A stretch of 64,000 nt of DNA from Rachicladosporium sp. CCFEE 5018 (GCA_002077045.2 KZ111140.1:1544791-1608790), one strand, 5' to 3'; shown: positions 46,157 to 58,789, numbered from the stretch's first letter. Notes: a model not told the origin generated them from the letters alone. Translations and numbers: made by a program.

Positions 46157-46525
46157 GATGTTGGATTGACTTGGAGGTTCGATGATTGCTAGAAGGGTGG
46201 AATTGGGCTTGAGTTGAGTGGAGTTGTCTTTCGCTCTCCCATCGTGCGCCATCGCAGCACTGTATCTCAGCAGTCGCTCTTTGTCTTCTCTTCCAGCAAA
46301 ATAAACATATTGTGTAATCATACTCGCTTTGTCCTTTCACCGTCACGCCCAATGCTCTATTTGGTCACGTGAGCTCCACTGATCGCACTCTGCCTGGCCA
46401 AGATATCACATGCTGTACTAGTCCCTTCTCTTGCAGCAACACACCAGCGTGGAATACATCTGTTGTCGTCCCGTATTCTGGGAGGCTGAGCGATCGCGCG
46501 TCGAAGAAGCGTAAAAGAAATTCGG
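46157..46525. other. Intergenic (copy B)
   Basis: Counterpart of 17494-17864. No gene seen. Confidence 0.5.
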
Positions 46526-48843
46526 CTAAAAGTTGTTCTCGGCCATCATCTGCAGCTCCTGCAAAGAGAAGCTGTCGTCTTCTGGCCAGCCGTCGTCGGA
46601 CCTCGATTGCACCGGGATATTGGCGTAGGACCTGCGGACTTCCACTGCCGCCGCTGGCTCCGGCGTCGACGCCTTCTGTAAGTACTTCTCCAATTTCGGA
46701 TCCACGTTAGGGCCAAGGAGTCCTGGTGACGGAACGCCACGTGCAGGTGGCAAGGTGTTCTGCTGCAACTCGCCTAGAGGGGTCTGCTAGCCCACCTGTA
46801 GGTTCGCCGCATGCACAGCTCCGAGCCCGGTGCCGCCGAAAGGAGAGTCCATGGACTCGCCGTGGGCGTCCTGGTCGTTGGTGTCGTGGTCTTCGTCTTC
46901 GTCGTCATCTTGGATCTGGATCGTTCCGCCGTTGTTGCGAGAGCTGCTGGCGCCGACGTTAGTGTGAGCGCCAGAGTCAGACTTGCTAACGACTGGCGAG
47001 ACGCTGGCACCCATATTACTCATGTCGAGGTCGTCTTGCTCGCTTCCCATGCCGTCGACGGCGGGCCAGAGGCGCTCCCATAGCCAGATGGCTTGCTTAA
47101 AGACTGTCTCACAACGGGCCATCTCTTCACGTCCATTGCCAGAGGTCTGCGAATTGGCGAGCTCGTCTACGATGGCACGGCACGCGTCGACAAACTTGCT
47201 GAAGGCGGGTGAGGTCCAGTTCGGAACGAGGGACTGGTGGAGGGCGGCGAGATGTGGCTCGCCCGAGGGAGTTGCGGAGCTTTGAGCGTATGGATTGGCG
47301 GAATCGCCGGGGCCAGTGGTAAGGTAGGAAGGTAGAGAGTACGTGGAGCTCGGTATGGTGTTGGTGAAGGTGCTGGCGTAGTGCCAGGAGGTGCGATAGA
47401 GCTGAACAGGAGTCAGCAATGAGTTCATTGAACAGGACTGGACCATATGCTTACATGCTCAGTCACCCACAACAGCACCAAGCCTTCGAGCAGCGAAGCG
47501 CTGTGACCGGAAGCACCAGCGAAGAGATCGAGGTATGCCTTCGTCACAGGCTTTGGATCGTCCTTACCGATCTGCAGGCCGAACTTCTGCGCCGTCGCCT
47601 CGAAGAAAGTCATCTCACGACGAACATTATTGAGTGTGCTGATCAGGAGGTCGAGGACACGGTAGCTGGTGTTCTGCTGGCTGATGGCTGTGACAGGCAG
47701 GCGGACCTTGCCGATGAGATTGCCAATGAACGCAACGAACCCACGTGAGATGTGATGATCTTGAGTGAGCCACTGCTGGAGAGCTGACGCCGAGAGTGTA
47801 CCGCAGCCAGCATGTGAGAGAAACGCCTGCTGCGTGGCGCTCGTGACTGCAGAAGCTTCGCGGCTGAGCAGGTGAGTTGCCAGCGATGGAGTCGGACGAG
47901 CTGGCGCAGCTGGACGCGAGGGTGTCGTGGCATTACCACCGCTCACACGAGGGCGCTTGTCTGGCCCCCTACGGCCGACAGAGATCCCCGGATTAGGTGC
48001 CTTGCCACGCCAGATCTCACTACCATTGTTCTGGATGGCAGGTGCGATCTTGCTCGCGTTGAAGCGGTCGAGGTCGCCGTTGTTCTTCGCGAGCTGGCCA
48101 TCGGCAGAGCTGAGGAAGTCATTGCAGGTGCTGAAGAGGTGCTCGAGTTGGCGTGTCGAGTTCTTGGCCCGAACGAACCCGCAGTGCTTGCAGCGAACGC
48201 GGACGCACTGTAGTCGTGTCAGTGACGAGATGTCAAGCGACTCGGTTTGTTACGTACCTTCTGGCTCTCGTCGTAGTACTCTTCGTACGCCTGCGAAGTT
48301 GGTCAATACGTAAGTCCATGTGAGTCCTTGTGTTTTGTGGCGTACGTCTTTCTGGTAGTCTAGCACTCAGTCAGTACGGGCAAGTGATGCAGTGATGAGA
48401 TGTGAAGGAACATACCCTTCTGCAAGACCTTGCCACCAGGTCTGCTCGCCAGCTCAGGCGTGTACTGCTGGGTCCCGTAACCCTGTTCGGGAGTTTGATC
48501 CTGCTGACTGTCCATTGTGAACATCAGTCAGCGGTCTCAAAATATTGGAGATGTAAAGGATAACGCGTGGGGTGAAGTGAGAAACTTACAGGCTGTCACG
48601 CGCCGAGCTATCTCGCTTATTGTACGAATTGTGGGGCGCTACATCGCGCCCATTACCAGCCTGGCGCCAAGCAATGTACTGAGGGCAGGAGGCAAGATGG
48701 TCCTTCTTGCGCGCGAGGTTGCGGATATTGCCTTGCCAGACATTGTAGTGGATGCAGCGCGCGGTCTCGACGTGGCCAGCCTCGTTGTTCGGATCGATGG
48801 AGACGAACTGGCTGTGCGTGTACGTGTCAGGAGGGCGAGGCAT
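46526..48843 (-). CDS. BED-type zinc finger plus TenA/haem-oxygenase-fold protein (copy B)
   Basis: Proposed exons are 48843-48590, 48507-48416, 48359-48346 (14 nt), 48290-48258, 48207-47455, 47401-46817 and 46762-46526; every exon has the same length as in copy A. The two C-x2-C...H...C fingers, the basic linker and the TenA-fold domain are intact. In-frame TAG at 46787-46789 sits at the same place as in copy A, and the following 80 codons stay open with almost identical protein (SRSDDGWPEDDSFSLQEL). One TAG-adjacent change, cag-gtg-ggc against cag-gcg-ggc, creates an extra GT here but not in A. First finger changes: C30-I-H-Y in place of C30-I-H-C, so the second Cys of finger 1 is lost in this copy. 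Confidence 0.75.
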
Positions 48844-49604
48844 CGTGGCAGGCGTATCGCAGAGCGCTTGGAGCGACTGTGGAGCGAATGGCGACGTGAG
48901 ATCCGAGTATTACCAAGCTCAGTATGAAGTTGAGAAGGATGGACATGCGAAATCGCACACTGGGTACACCATAGAATTGACGAACGAGAGTGATTATTGC
49001 GACGAGAAGCAAAGAGCTTTAGTCAGGAGGTCTTACACGGGTCTAAACCGCATGTGGCTGATCCATTATTGAGACTTCAATTCCACAGTGAGTGCTGCGT
49101 GGGGGCTCAAAAGCTATTGCATAGAAACTTTCGATTTGAGCTCTTCACCAGGAACCTTGCAAACTCTTTCGCGCGTACTTACTGAATAAAGGTCCACAGA
49201 TCGTTCGATCGTGCTTGTCTAGTGGTGAGCTTTCCTTATGCCTGCGATCAGGACGCGACAGAACGTCGATACTACGTGAGCAAAATCAATTGACAGTCGA
49301 CTCATAGCATCATATTCAGCACCTATCGAAACACTGTACGCAATTGCAAACATGAGACATTCGCGGACGCGTTCAATGGCGCAAGCTCGAGGTACAGTAT
49401 CCAGCATGAGCCGGTGCTCGACTCCCATGACGCTGAAGTATCGCGGCTCCGCAAATGTCGTGCTACACTGCAATGTCGCGATACCCAAGCTAGGACGTCG
49501 GGCTGAGATCATACGGCCTTGAACTTGCTCTGGACAATGCCAGCGAAAGAATCATGCTTTTCTATCTCTCACTGTCTGCCGAATACTGACCGTCATAGGT
49601 TGTA
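48844..49604. promoter_or_regulatory. Divergent promoter region (copy B)
   Basis: Counterpart of 20182-20937, between the BED/TenA and permease genes. No gene seen. Confidence 0.5.
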
Positions 49605-51179
49605 ATGAATATCGTCCGGGACAGTACGGGCCTGAGTAATGCTGATGAGGATGGTGGCGGAATCGACCGTGACAGCCACCGCGAGAAGGAACAAGCTACA
49701 CAACCCGTGACAGACGATGAGTCGGCATCACGCGGCGGCATTTGGCAGTCCTTTCGATCTATATTTCACCGATACAACCTTGAGACTCGCGGAATCGAAC
49801 GAGTACTGTCCGAAGAGCGGCATGATCTGAAGAAGCTAGGCTTCGTGCAGATCGGCTTACTATGGTTCGGCGTTAATCTGGCCGCCAACAACATCACACT
49901 TGGTATGCTCGGGCCAACGATCTTCTACCTCAGCTTCTTCGACGCAAGCCTCTGTGCGATCTTTGGCATGCTCGTCGGATGTTTGCCTGTAGCTTATATT
50001 GCCACATTTGGTCCACGATCAGGTCTGAGAAGTATGATACTTGCGCGGTTCAGCTTTGGCTGGTGGCCGGCGAAGATTTTGGTCATCCTCAATATCGTGG
50101 TGCTGCTGGGATACAGTCTACTTGACTGTGTCATAGCTGGGCAGGTCATGAGTGCAGTCAGTCCGAACGGTAGCTTGTCGGTCATTGTCGGTATTGTGAT
50201 CACCGCGGTCATCTCATGGCTCATCACGACATTCGGGTATGGGGCCTTTCACATGTACGAGCGCTACGCTTGGCTGCCACAACTGATTGTCTTTTCGATT
50301 CTGGCCGGCATCGCTGGACCTCACTTCGACCTCTACTCCGATCCGTCTGTCGGCGAAACAAGTGCGACGGTCATTGGAAGCCGCATCAGCTTCTTCAGTC
50401 TGAATCTTGCAGCTGCAATCACTTACGGTGGGGGCGCCGCTGACCTGTTCGTCTACTATCCGGAAGAGTCACCACGCTGGAAGGTCTTCACAACCACAAT
50501 GATTGGGCTGGCACTCAGCTTCGCCTTTGCACTACTCGTTGGGGTTGGCTTAGGATCAGGTGTAGCTGCCAACACAACATGGAGCGAAGCATACGCCGTC
50601 TCGCAAGGCGCTCTGATTGTGCGGGGACTTTCGCCAGTTGGAACGTTCGGCGGCTTCTGCAGCATCATCATCGCGCTAGGTCTGGTCTCCAACATGGTCC
50701 TGCCGATCTACGCCGCTGGTATCGACTTTCAAGCGCTCAACAGCTACTTTGCGAAGGTTCCAAGAGTCGTCTGGAACGCTGTGTCTTGCATCATCTTCAC
50801 GGTCTGCGCCATCGCCGGTCGTGCACATCTCGCTGCCATCTTTACGAACTTCTTAGCGTTGATGGGCTACTGGGTGGTGATCTGGATCGCCATCACGCTG
50901 GAAGAGCATCTGATATTCCGCAGGTGTATGGGTTTGGGGTGGAAATGGGACGCGTGGAACGATCGCACGCTGCTACCTGTGGGCTACGCTGCTTTCGTCG
51001 CGTTTCTGGTCGGGTGGGCTGGGGCGATCATAAGCATGGCACAAGTGTGGTATATTGGACCTTTGGCAGCGCTGATTGGGGACTATGGAGCTGATCTGGG
51101 CAATTTTGTTGCCTTCGCGTGGGCTGGACTGGTGTATGCGCCACTGAGATGGCTGGAGGTGAGGCACTTCAAGCGATGA
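49605..51179 (+). CDS. NCS1-family purine/cytosine-type permease (copy B)
   Basis: Intronless, 524 residues, ~12 hydrophobic segments with the same NCS1 motifs as copy A. The N-terminal tail (MNIVRDSTGLSNADEDGG...) shares almost nothing with A, and codons up to about 50005 carry many silent changes. After that point the two genes differ by only a few bases per hundred. The tail of nucleobase permeases usually controls trafficking and turnover, so the two copies could be regulated differently while carrying the same substrate; that is inference. Confidence 0.9.
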   Translation: MNIVRDSTGLSNADEDGGGIDRDSHREKEQATQPVTDDESASRGGIWQSFRSIFHRYNLETRGIERVLSEERHDLKKLGFVQIGLLWFGVNLAANNITLGMLGPTIFYLSFFDASLCAIFGMLVGCLPVAYIATFGPRSGLRSMILARFSFGWWPAKILVILNIVVLLGYSLLDCVIAGQVMSAVSPNGSLSVIVGIVITAVISWLITTFGYGAFHMYERYAWLPQLIVFSILAGIAGPHFDLYSDPSVGETSATVIGSRISFFSLNLAAAITYGGGAADLFVYYPEESPRWKVFTTTMIGLALSFAFALLVGVGLGSGVAANTTWSEAYAVSQGALIVRGLSPVGTFGGFCSIIIALGLVSNMVLPIYAAGIDFQALNSYFAKVPRVVWNAVSCIIFTVCAIAGRAHLAAIFTNFLALMGYWVVIWIAITLEEHLIFRRCMGLGWKWDAWNDRTLLPVGYAAFVAFLVGWAGAIISMAQVWYIGPLAALIGDYGADLGNFVAFAWAGLVYAPLRWLEVRHFKR

Positions 51180-51938
51180 AGGCCATCTTGACAGAGGGAG
51201 GCGGAGTAGAAGAGGGACTCGGCTTAAAGGTGATTCTTTCTGAGCAGCAAGAGCTTCCAATCATTGCAAAGTCTTTTCATTGCGTTTGTCTTCATTTCAT
51301 CGCTGTCACCGCGGTGTCAGCAACGCAACGACATCAGGAATGATGCGTTGTGAGGTTCACGTAGACTTTGAAGAAAACAGACATGAAAGAACGTGCCAGC
51401 CGGACGGATATGAGAGTAGACGTGACTACTTCTGTGCCTTTGACTTTGTATTCCTGACTGACTGTAGTGTTCACGTCGAATAATGCCGTTACCGCCGCTG
51501 TTCACAAGCGGACTCCGCAGCCTGGGTAGATCTCACTGCACCGCCACATAAGAATCGAGATTGGCCCACTATGCCTGACTCGATCCCCGCGGCATGACCG
51601 TTCCACCCGTTCCCCGGTAGTACCGATCAGTAGTGCCATCGGCAGATCTAGCCGTTTAGACCCTCTACTATATAGTTTACTATCGCGTCTTCATGTTTTA
51701 ACAATCGGTAGTATCGTAACGGCGATGCCGAGCCATCGACGACTAAGCGATAAGAACGTTCTTTACTCTTGAACAATGAGTAAGACGCGTCGTAAAGGCT
51801 GATGACATCAATCGGGTCGCTGCCTCAGTGTGGCTTGGCCAGGCAACACCGCACTAGCTCGTAGCCTCAGTCACATCCAAGTTAGTCAGTCATACTTGCC
51901 GGGTCTATATATACCGTCACTCCCCTGCATCCGCTACG
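51180..51938. promoter_or_regulatory. Upstream region of AAA+ ATPase gene (copy B)
   Basis: Counterpart of 22528-23299, nearly identical in its last ~450 bases. No gene seen. Confidence 0.45.
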
Positions 51939-54632
51939 ATGGTTGACGAGCACTTGTTCAGGCAAGTAGAGACTTTCGTAGACCGCATCGCCCGCCTCAC
52001 AAGAGAAGGTGGAGGTAAAGTGAAGTGGAAGTACCCAAAGCGCGGCCTCAAAATGCGTTCAGACTCCGACAGTGACGATGACCGCGCTACACCTGCCACC
52101 GACACCGCAAGCAACGATATCACGATGGCGATGGTGAAAGGCCCCCTCGTCGCCGTCAACAGCGCGGAGATCGGCATGACGGCAGACTCAAAGGTCCTCT
52201 ACTCAGGGCCTGAAGACAAGAAAGGTCGCTTCCAGTGGAAGGATCAACCACCAAAGGACCTCGAGAAGCCTGCTGAAGGTATGTCTTTGCCTCCATCACT
52301 TTCATCAATCGGAGACTAAACGTTCGTAGATGCCGAGTCCCTGAAGCATGCCATCCTCGTGCGCTACGTCAAGACCTTCGCGGACCCTCGCCGCAATCTC
52401 CGACTTCACTCTGTCGTCGTCCAGAGCCCCCTACTTCGCGAGATTCTCGGAGATGTGCTCAAAGGCTATCCCGGCCTCTCTACTGAACTCACTCGCCTAG
52501 AGTTCTCAGGGAATTTCGAGCCACTCATCCATCGCTGGGAGCAGTTCACCGCCGCGATCGAGGACCTCAAAGTTCAGGCAGCAGCTCTAGAGACACCAGA
52601 CACCCCACAAGAAGAAGTCACTACCAATTTGGCTAAGCTAGCTGTGACGACCGACACGTCCATCGAAGCAAATGGCAAAGAGGCCGAGACCATTCAGGTA
52701 GCACCTCCTACAGCCGATGTACGACTCAAGCACGCGTTACTGCTCTACAATCTCCTCGCAACCGAATTAAAAGACACGATCGAGACCAGCAGTGACATGA
52801 TCAAGAAAGGCCATATCAGCTTCGACCTGATGTGGACTGCCTTCCAGCCAGGCAGCCTCGTCTATGCCAAGGTCATGCAGCGGGATCGCGTCTTCCGCCT
52901 CCAGTCTTCGGCTTACGGGCACGATCAAACCGGCGACCCAGTCTTCCATCTGACCATGAAGTTCATCGATTTCGACGGCACTCGCCACGGCACGAAAAAG
53001 CAAATCATACCCATCGCGTACTTTGAAGGGACCAAACCATTCACGTCGCTATCCGCCCTTCCTCTTGCCTCGCATCCGCAGCAGCAAGTGATCAAAAACC
53101 GACTCACCGTCCGCGGTGCCAAGGTTGAGGCGTTGGCTGGCGTTCAGTATCGCGGATATGATGGTACTGGCTACTTCATCAATCAGAACAACGAGATTGA
53201 ATATGTCACGGTTCGTGGCCGGGTGGTCATCGACGCCTTATCGTGGAACAAATGGGTCCCGAACCACGCAGTCTATCTGACCCCTCTGCATGCCAAAGAG
53301 ACTGTCATGGTCAACGGGTTCAACGCTACCGCAGGCGACGATGACGAGCATGACGAGTACGAGGAAGAGGATGATTATCAGGAGCTGGACGACGACATGA
53401 ACTACGCGCCTCCTATGGAAGACCAAGAAGACAAGAAGCGCCCTACGCTGAGCCCAGAGCAGCAGATGCTATGCACGCCAGTTGTGCGCGGCTACGCTCT
53501 GAAGGAGAAGTTGTGGTTGAATATGTTCGTCAATGCAACACGTGACGTTACCTTCAGCACGGCGGCATTCGAGAGTCTGGTTTTGCCTGATGGTCAGAAG
53601 GACATGCTACTGGGCTTTACCGCCATGCAGATGAGCGCTTACACGCAGTGGGATGATGTCGTCTCTGGGAAGGGCAAGGGGATTTTGCTGTTGCTGAGTG
53701 GGCCTCCGGGTAAACCCACTTCACCTTCTGATACATGATTGCAATGACTAACATGTTCAACAGGTGTTGGCAAGACCTTGACCGCTGAGAGCGTGGCAGA
53801 GGAGATGAAGGTGCCGCTCTACAGCGTCACGGCAGGCGATCTCGGTTGGGATAGGAACATTGAGAAGAAGCTCGTCGACATCTTCACCATGGTCACCCGC
53901 TGGAATGCGATATTGCTGATTGACGAGGCTGATGTCTTTATGGAGGCCCGTAGTCTGGAGGCCATCGAGCGCAATAAGCTGGTGTCGATCTTCTTGCGTG
54001 TGCTGGAGTACTTTGAGGGTATTGCGTAAGTGTCGCCTGAGATGACTGACTCATCACTGAATATTACTGACCAGCCTGCAGCTTTCTCACCACCAATCGC
54101 GTGCAGACCTTCGATCCCGCCTTTCAGAGTCGTATCCACATCAGTATCGACTACCCGGAGCTGAGCGCTGAGTCCCGCAAGACGGTTTGGAAGACATTCC
54201 TCGCCTCTCACGACGTCGTGCAGGCGACCGCCCGCGACAAGCTGCCAGTCTTCACTCACACCAAGCCATCGGACGATGCCAGCGACAGGGCCAACAGCGA
54301 CTACGAGAAGGCGAAGGCAGACTACGACAAGGCGATCGAGTTGCACCCAAAGCGCACGCTGCCGCATGAGCTCTCGGAGAACGACATCCATGCGTTGTCG
54401 CTGAAGGCGCTGAATGGGCGTCAGATCAAGAATTGTAAGATACTCATTTGCTCGTTGTTTGAGTTCCATGAGCTAACACGTTTATGCAGTGCTCAAGACC
54501 GCCCAGCTGCATGCCATCTACAAGGGCGAGGCGCTGAGCAAGAAGCACATCGATCACTCGCTCGGTGTGACGCAGCACTTGCTGCAGAGCTCCCAGCAGA
54601 CTGCTGGGACTCGCGCTAGTCTGTACGGTTGA
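51939..54632 (+). CDS. AAA+ ATPase with fungal N-terminal domain (copy B)
   Basis: Exons 51939-52278, 52330-53709, 53764-54025, 54082-54434 and 54490-54632 encode 825 residues, with every exon the length of its A counterpart. Walker A (split by intron 2), Walker B ILLIDEAD, FLTTNR and FQSRIH are intact. Only scattered amino-acid changes are seen (for example S/G in MIKKGHIS and D/N in VIKNRLTV). Introns 1 and 2 differ more than the exons, which shows selection on the protein. Both copies look functional. Confidence 0.88.
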
Positions 54633-55007
54633 GGTGTACACATGACATGACTTATGGTTTACGGCGTTTGCATACTCCATTGGCAACGGCAGAACAGGAG
54701 ACAGCATAGCGAGGCGTTCGATAGATACCCTGGGTATAGCATGCATGACATGGAGGGCGTACATTAGCTGCACAAAAGGAAGTATAACATAGCACGCGAG
54801 GACTCGCTGTATCTACACAAACTCTCATGCGATTGTTGTGATCTTCAAACGGTCGTTTCCACTGCACTGCGAATGCCAATTGGCAGACTCGAGCCCTTGA
54901 GAGACTGCACCGAATGCGATACATGCTTTGCGAAGAATCCCTTGATATGCTTTGTGTCCCCGTAGAATCGTACCCAAGCTAACATACATGCTCCCGAGCC
55001 CGTCATC
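54633..55007. other. Intergenic between convergent genes (copy B)
   Basis: Counterpart of 25994-26367. No gene seen. Confidence 0.5.
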
Positions 55008-55997
55008 TTACATCTGCGTCAGCTGCAAGTCCTCCTCGACGAAGCTTTCTAGCTGCGTTAGCGTAAATGACGGCGTTCGCGATCCCATGCCCAACTCTGT
55101 CTGGCGTGCAGACATCGGCAATGACACCGATCTCGACAGCTTCTTCGCCTTGTCACGCTGCGGATCGGGTCTGGTCGTTCTCGAGGGCAAGGCAGGTGGT
55201 GGCATTATTATTCTCGGTTGTCCGTACACTGCTTTGATAGGGCTACTTGCCAGGATCGTCGCGTCCAGTGCATCGAGATCCTCTTCCGTCAAGTCTATGC
55301 AGCCGAATGAAGTTGTGACGGACGGCGGCTGAGGAGCAGGCGGCATTGGCGAAGACACATGGGTAGGGCGCATAGGAGCGGGCATGGTCTTCGGAGCGCA
55401 CTGCGTTGGAATATAGTCGCTTAGCAGCTCGTCGTCCCAGTCATCGTCCAGTACGGAATCGTTTCTCGTGACTTCGTGAGGCTGAGTGACTGATTGAGTT
55501 CCGTCTCGACAAGCATTTCGAGGCACAGCTTCCTGGGCCAGCTCCGTCGTGACCTTCGCGGCCTCTCTCGGATTCCGGTCTGCATTCAAAGCCTCCTCTA
55601 GACACTCCATCAGGCCTTCGTCGTCGGTATTGTCCCATACCTCCCCAGCCATACCTGTTCCATCCGCGCCCCGAGTTCCCCTCTGGTCTACCTTCCGCTG
55701 GTCCCCAAACCAAGCCCCCAAACACCTCTGACTCCCCCTAAACCCAAAACGATCCCTCGCCCTCTGTGTCGCCTTCGTCCCTACCATGCTCCTCTCCTCC
55801 CTCTCCTCTTTCTCCAACTCCGCCCTCTTCTTCGCAGCCTCAACCTTCCGCTTCTCGCGTTCCTTGACACCCCATGCCCGACGTTCCAACAACGCAGCAC
55901 GTTCAAGACGTTTCTTCTCGCGGTCTGACAGTACGTTGGTACAAGAGCGGGATTTGTACGCTGCCCGGGCGGCTTTGGTTGTTGTTGGTGGGGCCAT
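55008..55997 (-). CDS. Hypothetical charged protein with basic coiled N-terminus (copy B)
   Basis: A single exon of 329 residues with the same layout as copy A: a Lys/Arg/Glu-rich helix, acidic Asp clusters (VWDNTDDEGL, VLDDDWDDELLSDY), a Ser/Pro region and a conserved end FTLTQLESFVEEDLQLTQM. A few substitutions, most in the linker parts. Family not recognised. Confidence 0.65.
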   Translation of the reverse strand: MAPPTTTKAARAAYKSRSCTNVLSDREKKRLERAALLERRAWGVKEREKRKVEAAKKRAELEKEEREERSMVGTKATQRARDRFGFRGSQRCLGAWFGDQRKVDQRGTRGADGTGMAGEVWDNTDDEGLMECLEEALNADRNPREAAKVTTELAQEAVPRNACRDGTQSVTQPHEVTRNDSVLDDDWDDELLSDYIPTQCAPKTMPAPMRPTHVSSPMPPAPQPPSVTTSFGCIDLTEEDLDALDATILASSPIKAVYGQPRIIMPPPALPSRTTRPDPQRDKAKKLSRSVSLPMSARQTELGMGSRTPSFTLTQLESFVEEDLQLTQM

Positions 55998-56475
55998 TGG
56001 AGGAGGGTAGGTGCCGGTATGGCTGTAATGGCGGAGGAGTTCACATGGCCGAAGACGATAGTGCTAGAACCCAACTTGAAACTGAAGTTGTAGCGGTACC
56101 TCGAGGGGTGAAGTAGAGGAATGATTGTTTACATTTGCTGGCGAGCTTCACATACAAGCTTGGAAGTCACAGGTCGGCGTCTCGGACAACACTGGACCGA
56201 GTACGCGATGTACAGAGCGATTGAGGAAGTGAAGTGAGAGTCACATATAAGGCATTGATGCCCCGCAACGATCTATATGCACCGGTGCACCAGGCCGTCT
56301 CTTCGTCAATGTCGTCCCGCAACCTCAGCATTTCTAACCTCCACAATGCACCTCCAGCAAAGTGAGGTCCCCAATGGCTTCTCCTCATCACCATCATGCC
56401 ATATTCTCAGCGACTTCGATCGTTATCATATGCACTTCACAAAAGCTACTTCTCCAATAGCGAACTCGAGCCTCC
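55998..56475. other. End of copy B and start of single-copy DNA
   Basis: The recognisable duplication stops at 56346 only because copy A hits the gap there. Bases 56347-56475 lead straight into the 3' end of the Zn2Cys6 gene. No gene seen. Confidence 0.6.
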
Positions 56476-58789
56476 CTAGAACCCAAGCCCGTCGGCTCCG
56501 CCAAAATTCGTGAAGTTCAAATCTCCGTCGAGAGCCCAGCTCAGCGGATCAAAGACAGCGTTACTTCCGTAACTTCCATCCCAAGCCAGCGGGTCAACAT
56601 CGCCTACTGCTAGTCCACCTTCTATGCCAAGTGTTGGATCGGTGGTCGCAGGATTCGGGGTATTGGCCCCGTGCGAATTAGTAGGAACATGCGTCGGGTT
56701 ATCGACAGCCTGGTCCAGATGCTGTGTGCCAGTCTGGCCAACTTGCTGGCGCCATCGCCAAATTGCGTCGTATAGGACTGACAGTGAAGACCGACAGCGG
56801 ACTTTCAGCTGCAGACTATCGTCCGGTGAATGTGCTGCATCGGTAGTGCTGAACAGGCGTTGATCGCTCGCGCCGCTTGTATGCCATAGCTGAGCCATGA
56901 CTTCTGCCAGACGCTGTGGGAGGTCATTTGAGCGCACACTGAGCTGACGGAGGGTGTTAACGCTGCGTGAGAATAGCGTACGGCCGACTGGGACGTCTAC
57001 GTGCGAGGCGAAGAATGAATTGAGGAGTTTCAGTAAAGTCACAGCTGCTGCCAGGACCATTTGCTCGACGTAGCGGGGGACGTAAAGCAGTGTCGTTGAG
57101 GGAAGGTCGACGATCGCTGTGAGCATGCTGGTGGCGGCGATGTAGACGTTGCGAAGATCGGCTAAGTAGTTGGGCTGCGTTGGCTTGTCGAAGAACGCAG
57201 AGAGTCGTAGGTGGAGTGAGGCGGCTTTGAGGTAGATGAGTTCGATCTCTGTGTGACTGTCAGTGATGATCGGTGATGGATTCGGTGTGTCAGAACTCAC
57301 GTGTTGCGCCGTTCGAAAGCAGAGTAATCTCAAGCTCGCCTAGCTCGCGCGCATACATGTCGATCGACAGCCCCCGGTGAGCTTCATCAACTTCAACGAT
57401 GTGGTCCCGCTGCATGGTGAAGATAGTGCGGGTCACAGTATCGATGAACTTCTCGACGCGACATCTCATGTCGAGCTCGCGCTTCATGCGATCGAGGTGC
57501 AAGCCATAGGTGTACCAGGCCCATCTCGACAAAGGCGGCTGCCCAAGCCCGGTAGCAATGTTTTGCGAGACAATATTGACTGTCGCCCAAGTATTAAGTC
57601 GGTCGGTGATGTCTTCCTCGCGTAAGTCAATCCGAAATCGGCTGAAGTCTTGTGCGTGGCTGGGCCGGTGCAGCCCGTACTGCATTGCGAGCTGGAACAT
57701 GACACCTGCGAGCATCATGGTGGACTCTTGGGACGTCGATGAATTTGGTAGAGGCCATGAGCATAGTAGAGCCAGCGCCTTGCACACGTGGTAAGTTTGT
57801 GGAACTTGCGACAGCGTGGTCCACAGCATATCGTTGAGCGGACTCTGCAGCTCGACCAGCAAGCCGGGTCGCTGATCGAAGCGTCGAGCTGCCGTTGCAA
57901 CCATTGTCCAATGAAGGAGTGGATGCAGGTTGTAGTATGCGTCGAGTCTCATGTCCTTAGTCATGAGATCTGGCGATACGACGGGTAGGAAAGGGTGGTA
58001 GCTGATGAAGTAGATCTCGAATAGCCGCTTCAGATGCTCTTCGGAGATTGTGACATTAGATAGCGTCCGAATGGTTGTGCCAGGAGTGATGCTAGGCATT
58101 GAAGTTGGCGGAAGCTCTCGGAACCCTTGACTGAGGTCCAGTAGGCTGCGGGATGCTGCTGCTTCACTTGGACCAAGATATGGCGCGCCGCTCATGCGTG
58201 CTGCGGGCACAGCTGTGCTTGAGGAGCCGGAGTATGTACCGTTGAAATTGATGGCTGGCTTCTGCGCTGACACGAAGCCCATGGCCTCATACTCCGACAG
58301 CTTCTGGCGACACGCCTCAAGCTCCCTTGCCATCTCCTCATGTTGTGCTCGCTTACCGAGCCTCTTGAAGTCACTGTCAATCGAGCATTCGAGGTTATGC
58401 TTGATACACCGATTGCAAGCCTTGAACTCGCCCGGCGGTCCAGCAACGACATTACACCTCAGCTTCTGCTGCCGACAGTCATTGCATGCTCTCTTCACGC
58501 CAGGCTGATGTCTGTTTCTGCCTGAATTCGAAAGTGATGGAGAGCCCAGTAGACTGTCGTTTACGGCCTCATCGCCATTATCTGCCATCGAGCTCCTCTT
58601 CCTCTTCCGCCCGTTCGAGTCCTCAATGCTTGACTCATGTCTTGATGATGTCGGTCGTTGCTGCTGATGCAAGCTAGGCGATGCATCGTCCTGCGCTGGC
58701 GACTGCGCCAGACTCGTTGATGTAGGCGTATGCACAGGGAGGCCATGCACATGCGGAGGGTCGAAGCTTGTGCCCGAATGCCATGACAT
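56476..58789 (-). CDS. Zn2Cys6 transcription factor, Leu3/PrtT-like
   Basis: Exons 58789-57301 and 57248-56476 encode 753 residues. The zinc cluster has Cys at 102, 105, 112, 125, 128 and 135 (ACNDCRQQKLRCN ... ACNRCIKHNLEC), the long loop and DCRQQK pattern typical of the Leu3/PrtT group of fungal regulators. It is followed by FKRLGKR and a short predicted coiled coil (MARELEACRQKLSEYE) for dimerisation. The fungal-specific middle homology region is seen around FEIYFISYHPFLPVV, with a GLHRPSHAQDF segment, and the acidic C-terminus (DPLAWDGSYGSN, FDPLSWALDGDLNF) could activate transcription. Start 58789 gives MSWHSG; the frame is open upstream to 58888, but the leading codon is TTG. Targets unknown. 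Confidence 0.88.

Larger units (their letters stand above)
27806..56346. repeat. Copy B of the ~28 kb duplicated segment
   Basis: This is a direct repeat of 23-27705 in the same orientation. It begins with the first base after the gap. Its right end is only a minimum, because copy A runs into the Ns at the equivalent position. Right of 56346 the sequence continues without a break into single-copy DNA with a Zn2Cys6 factor gene. Confidence 0.95.
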
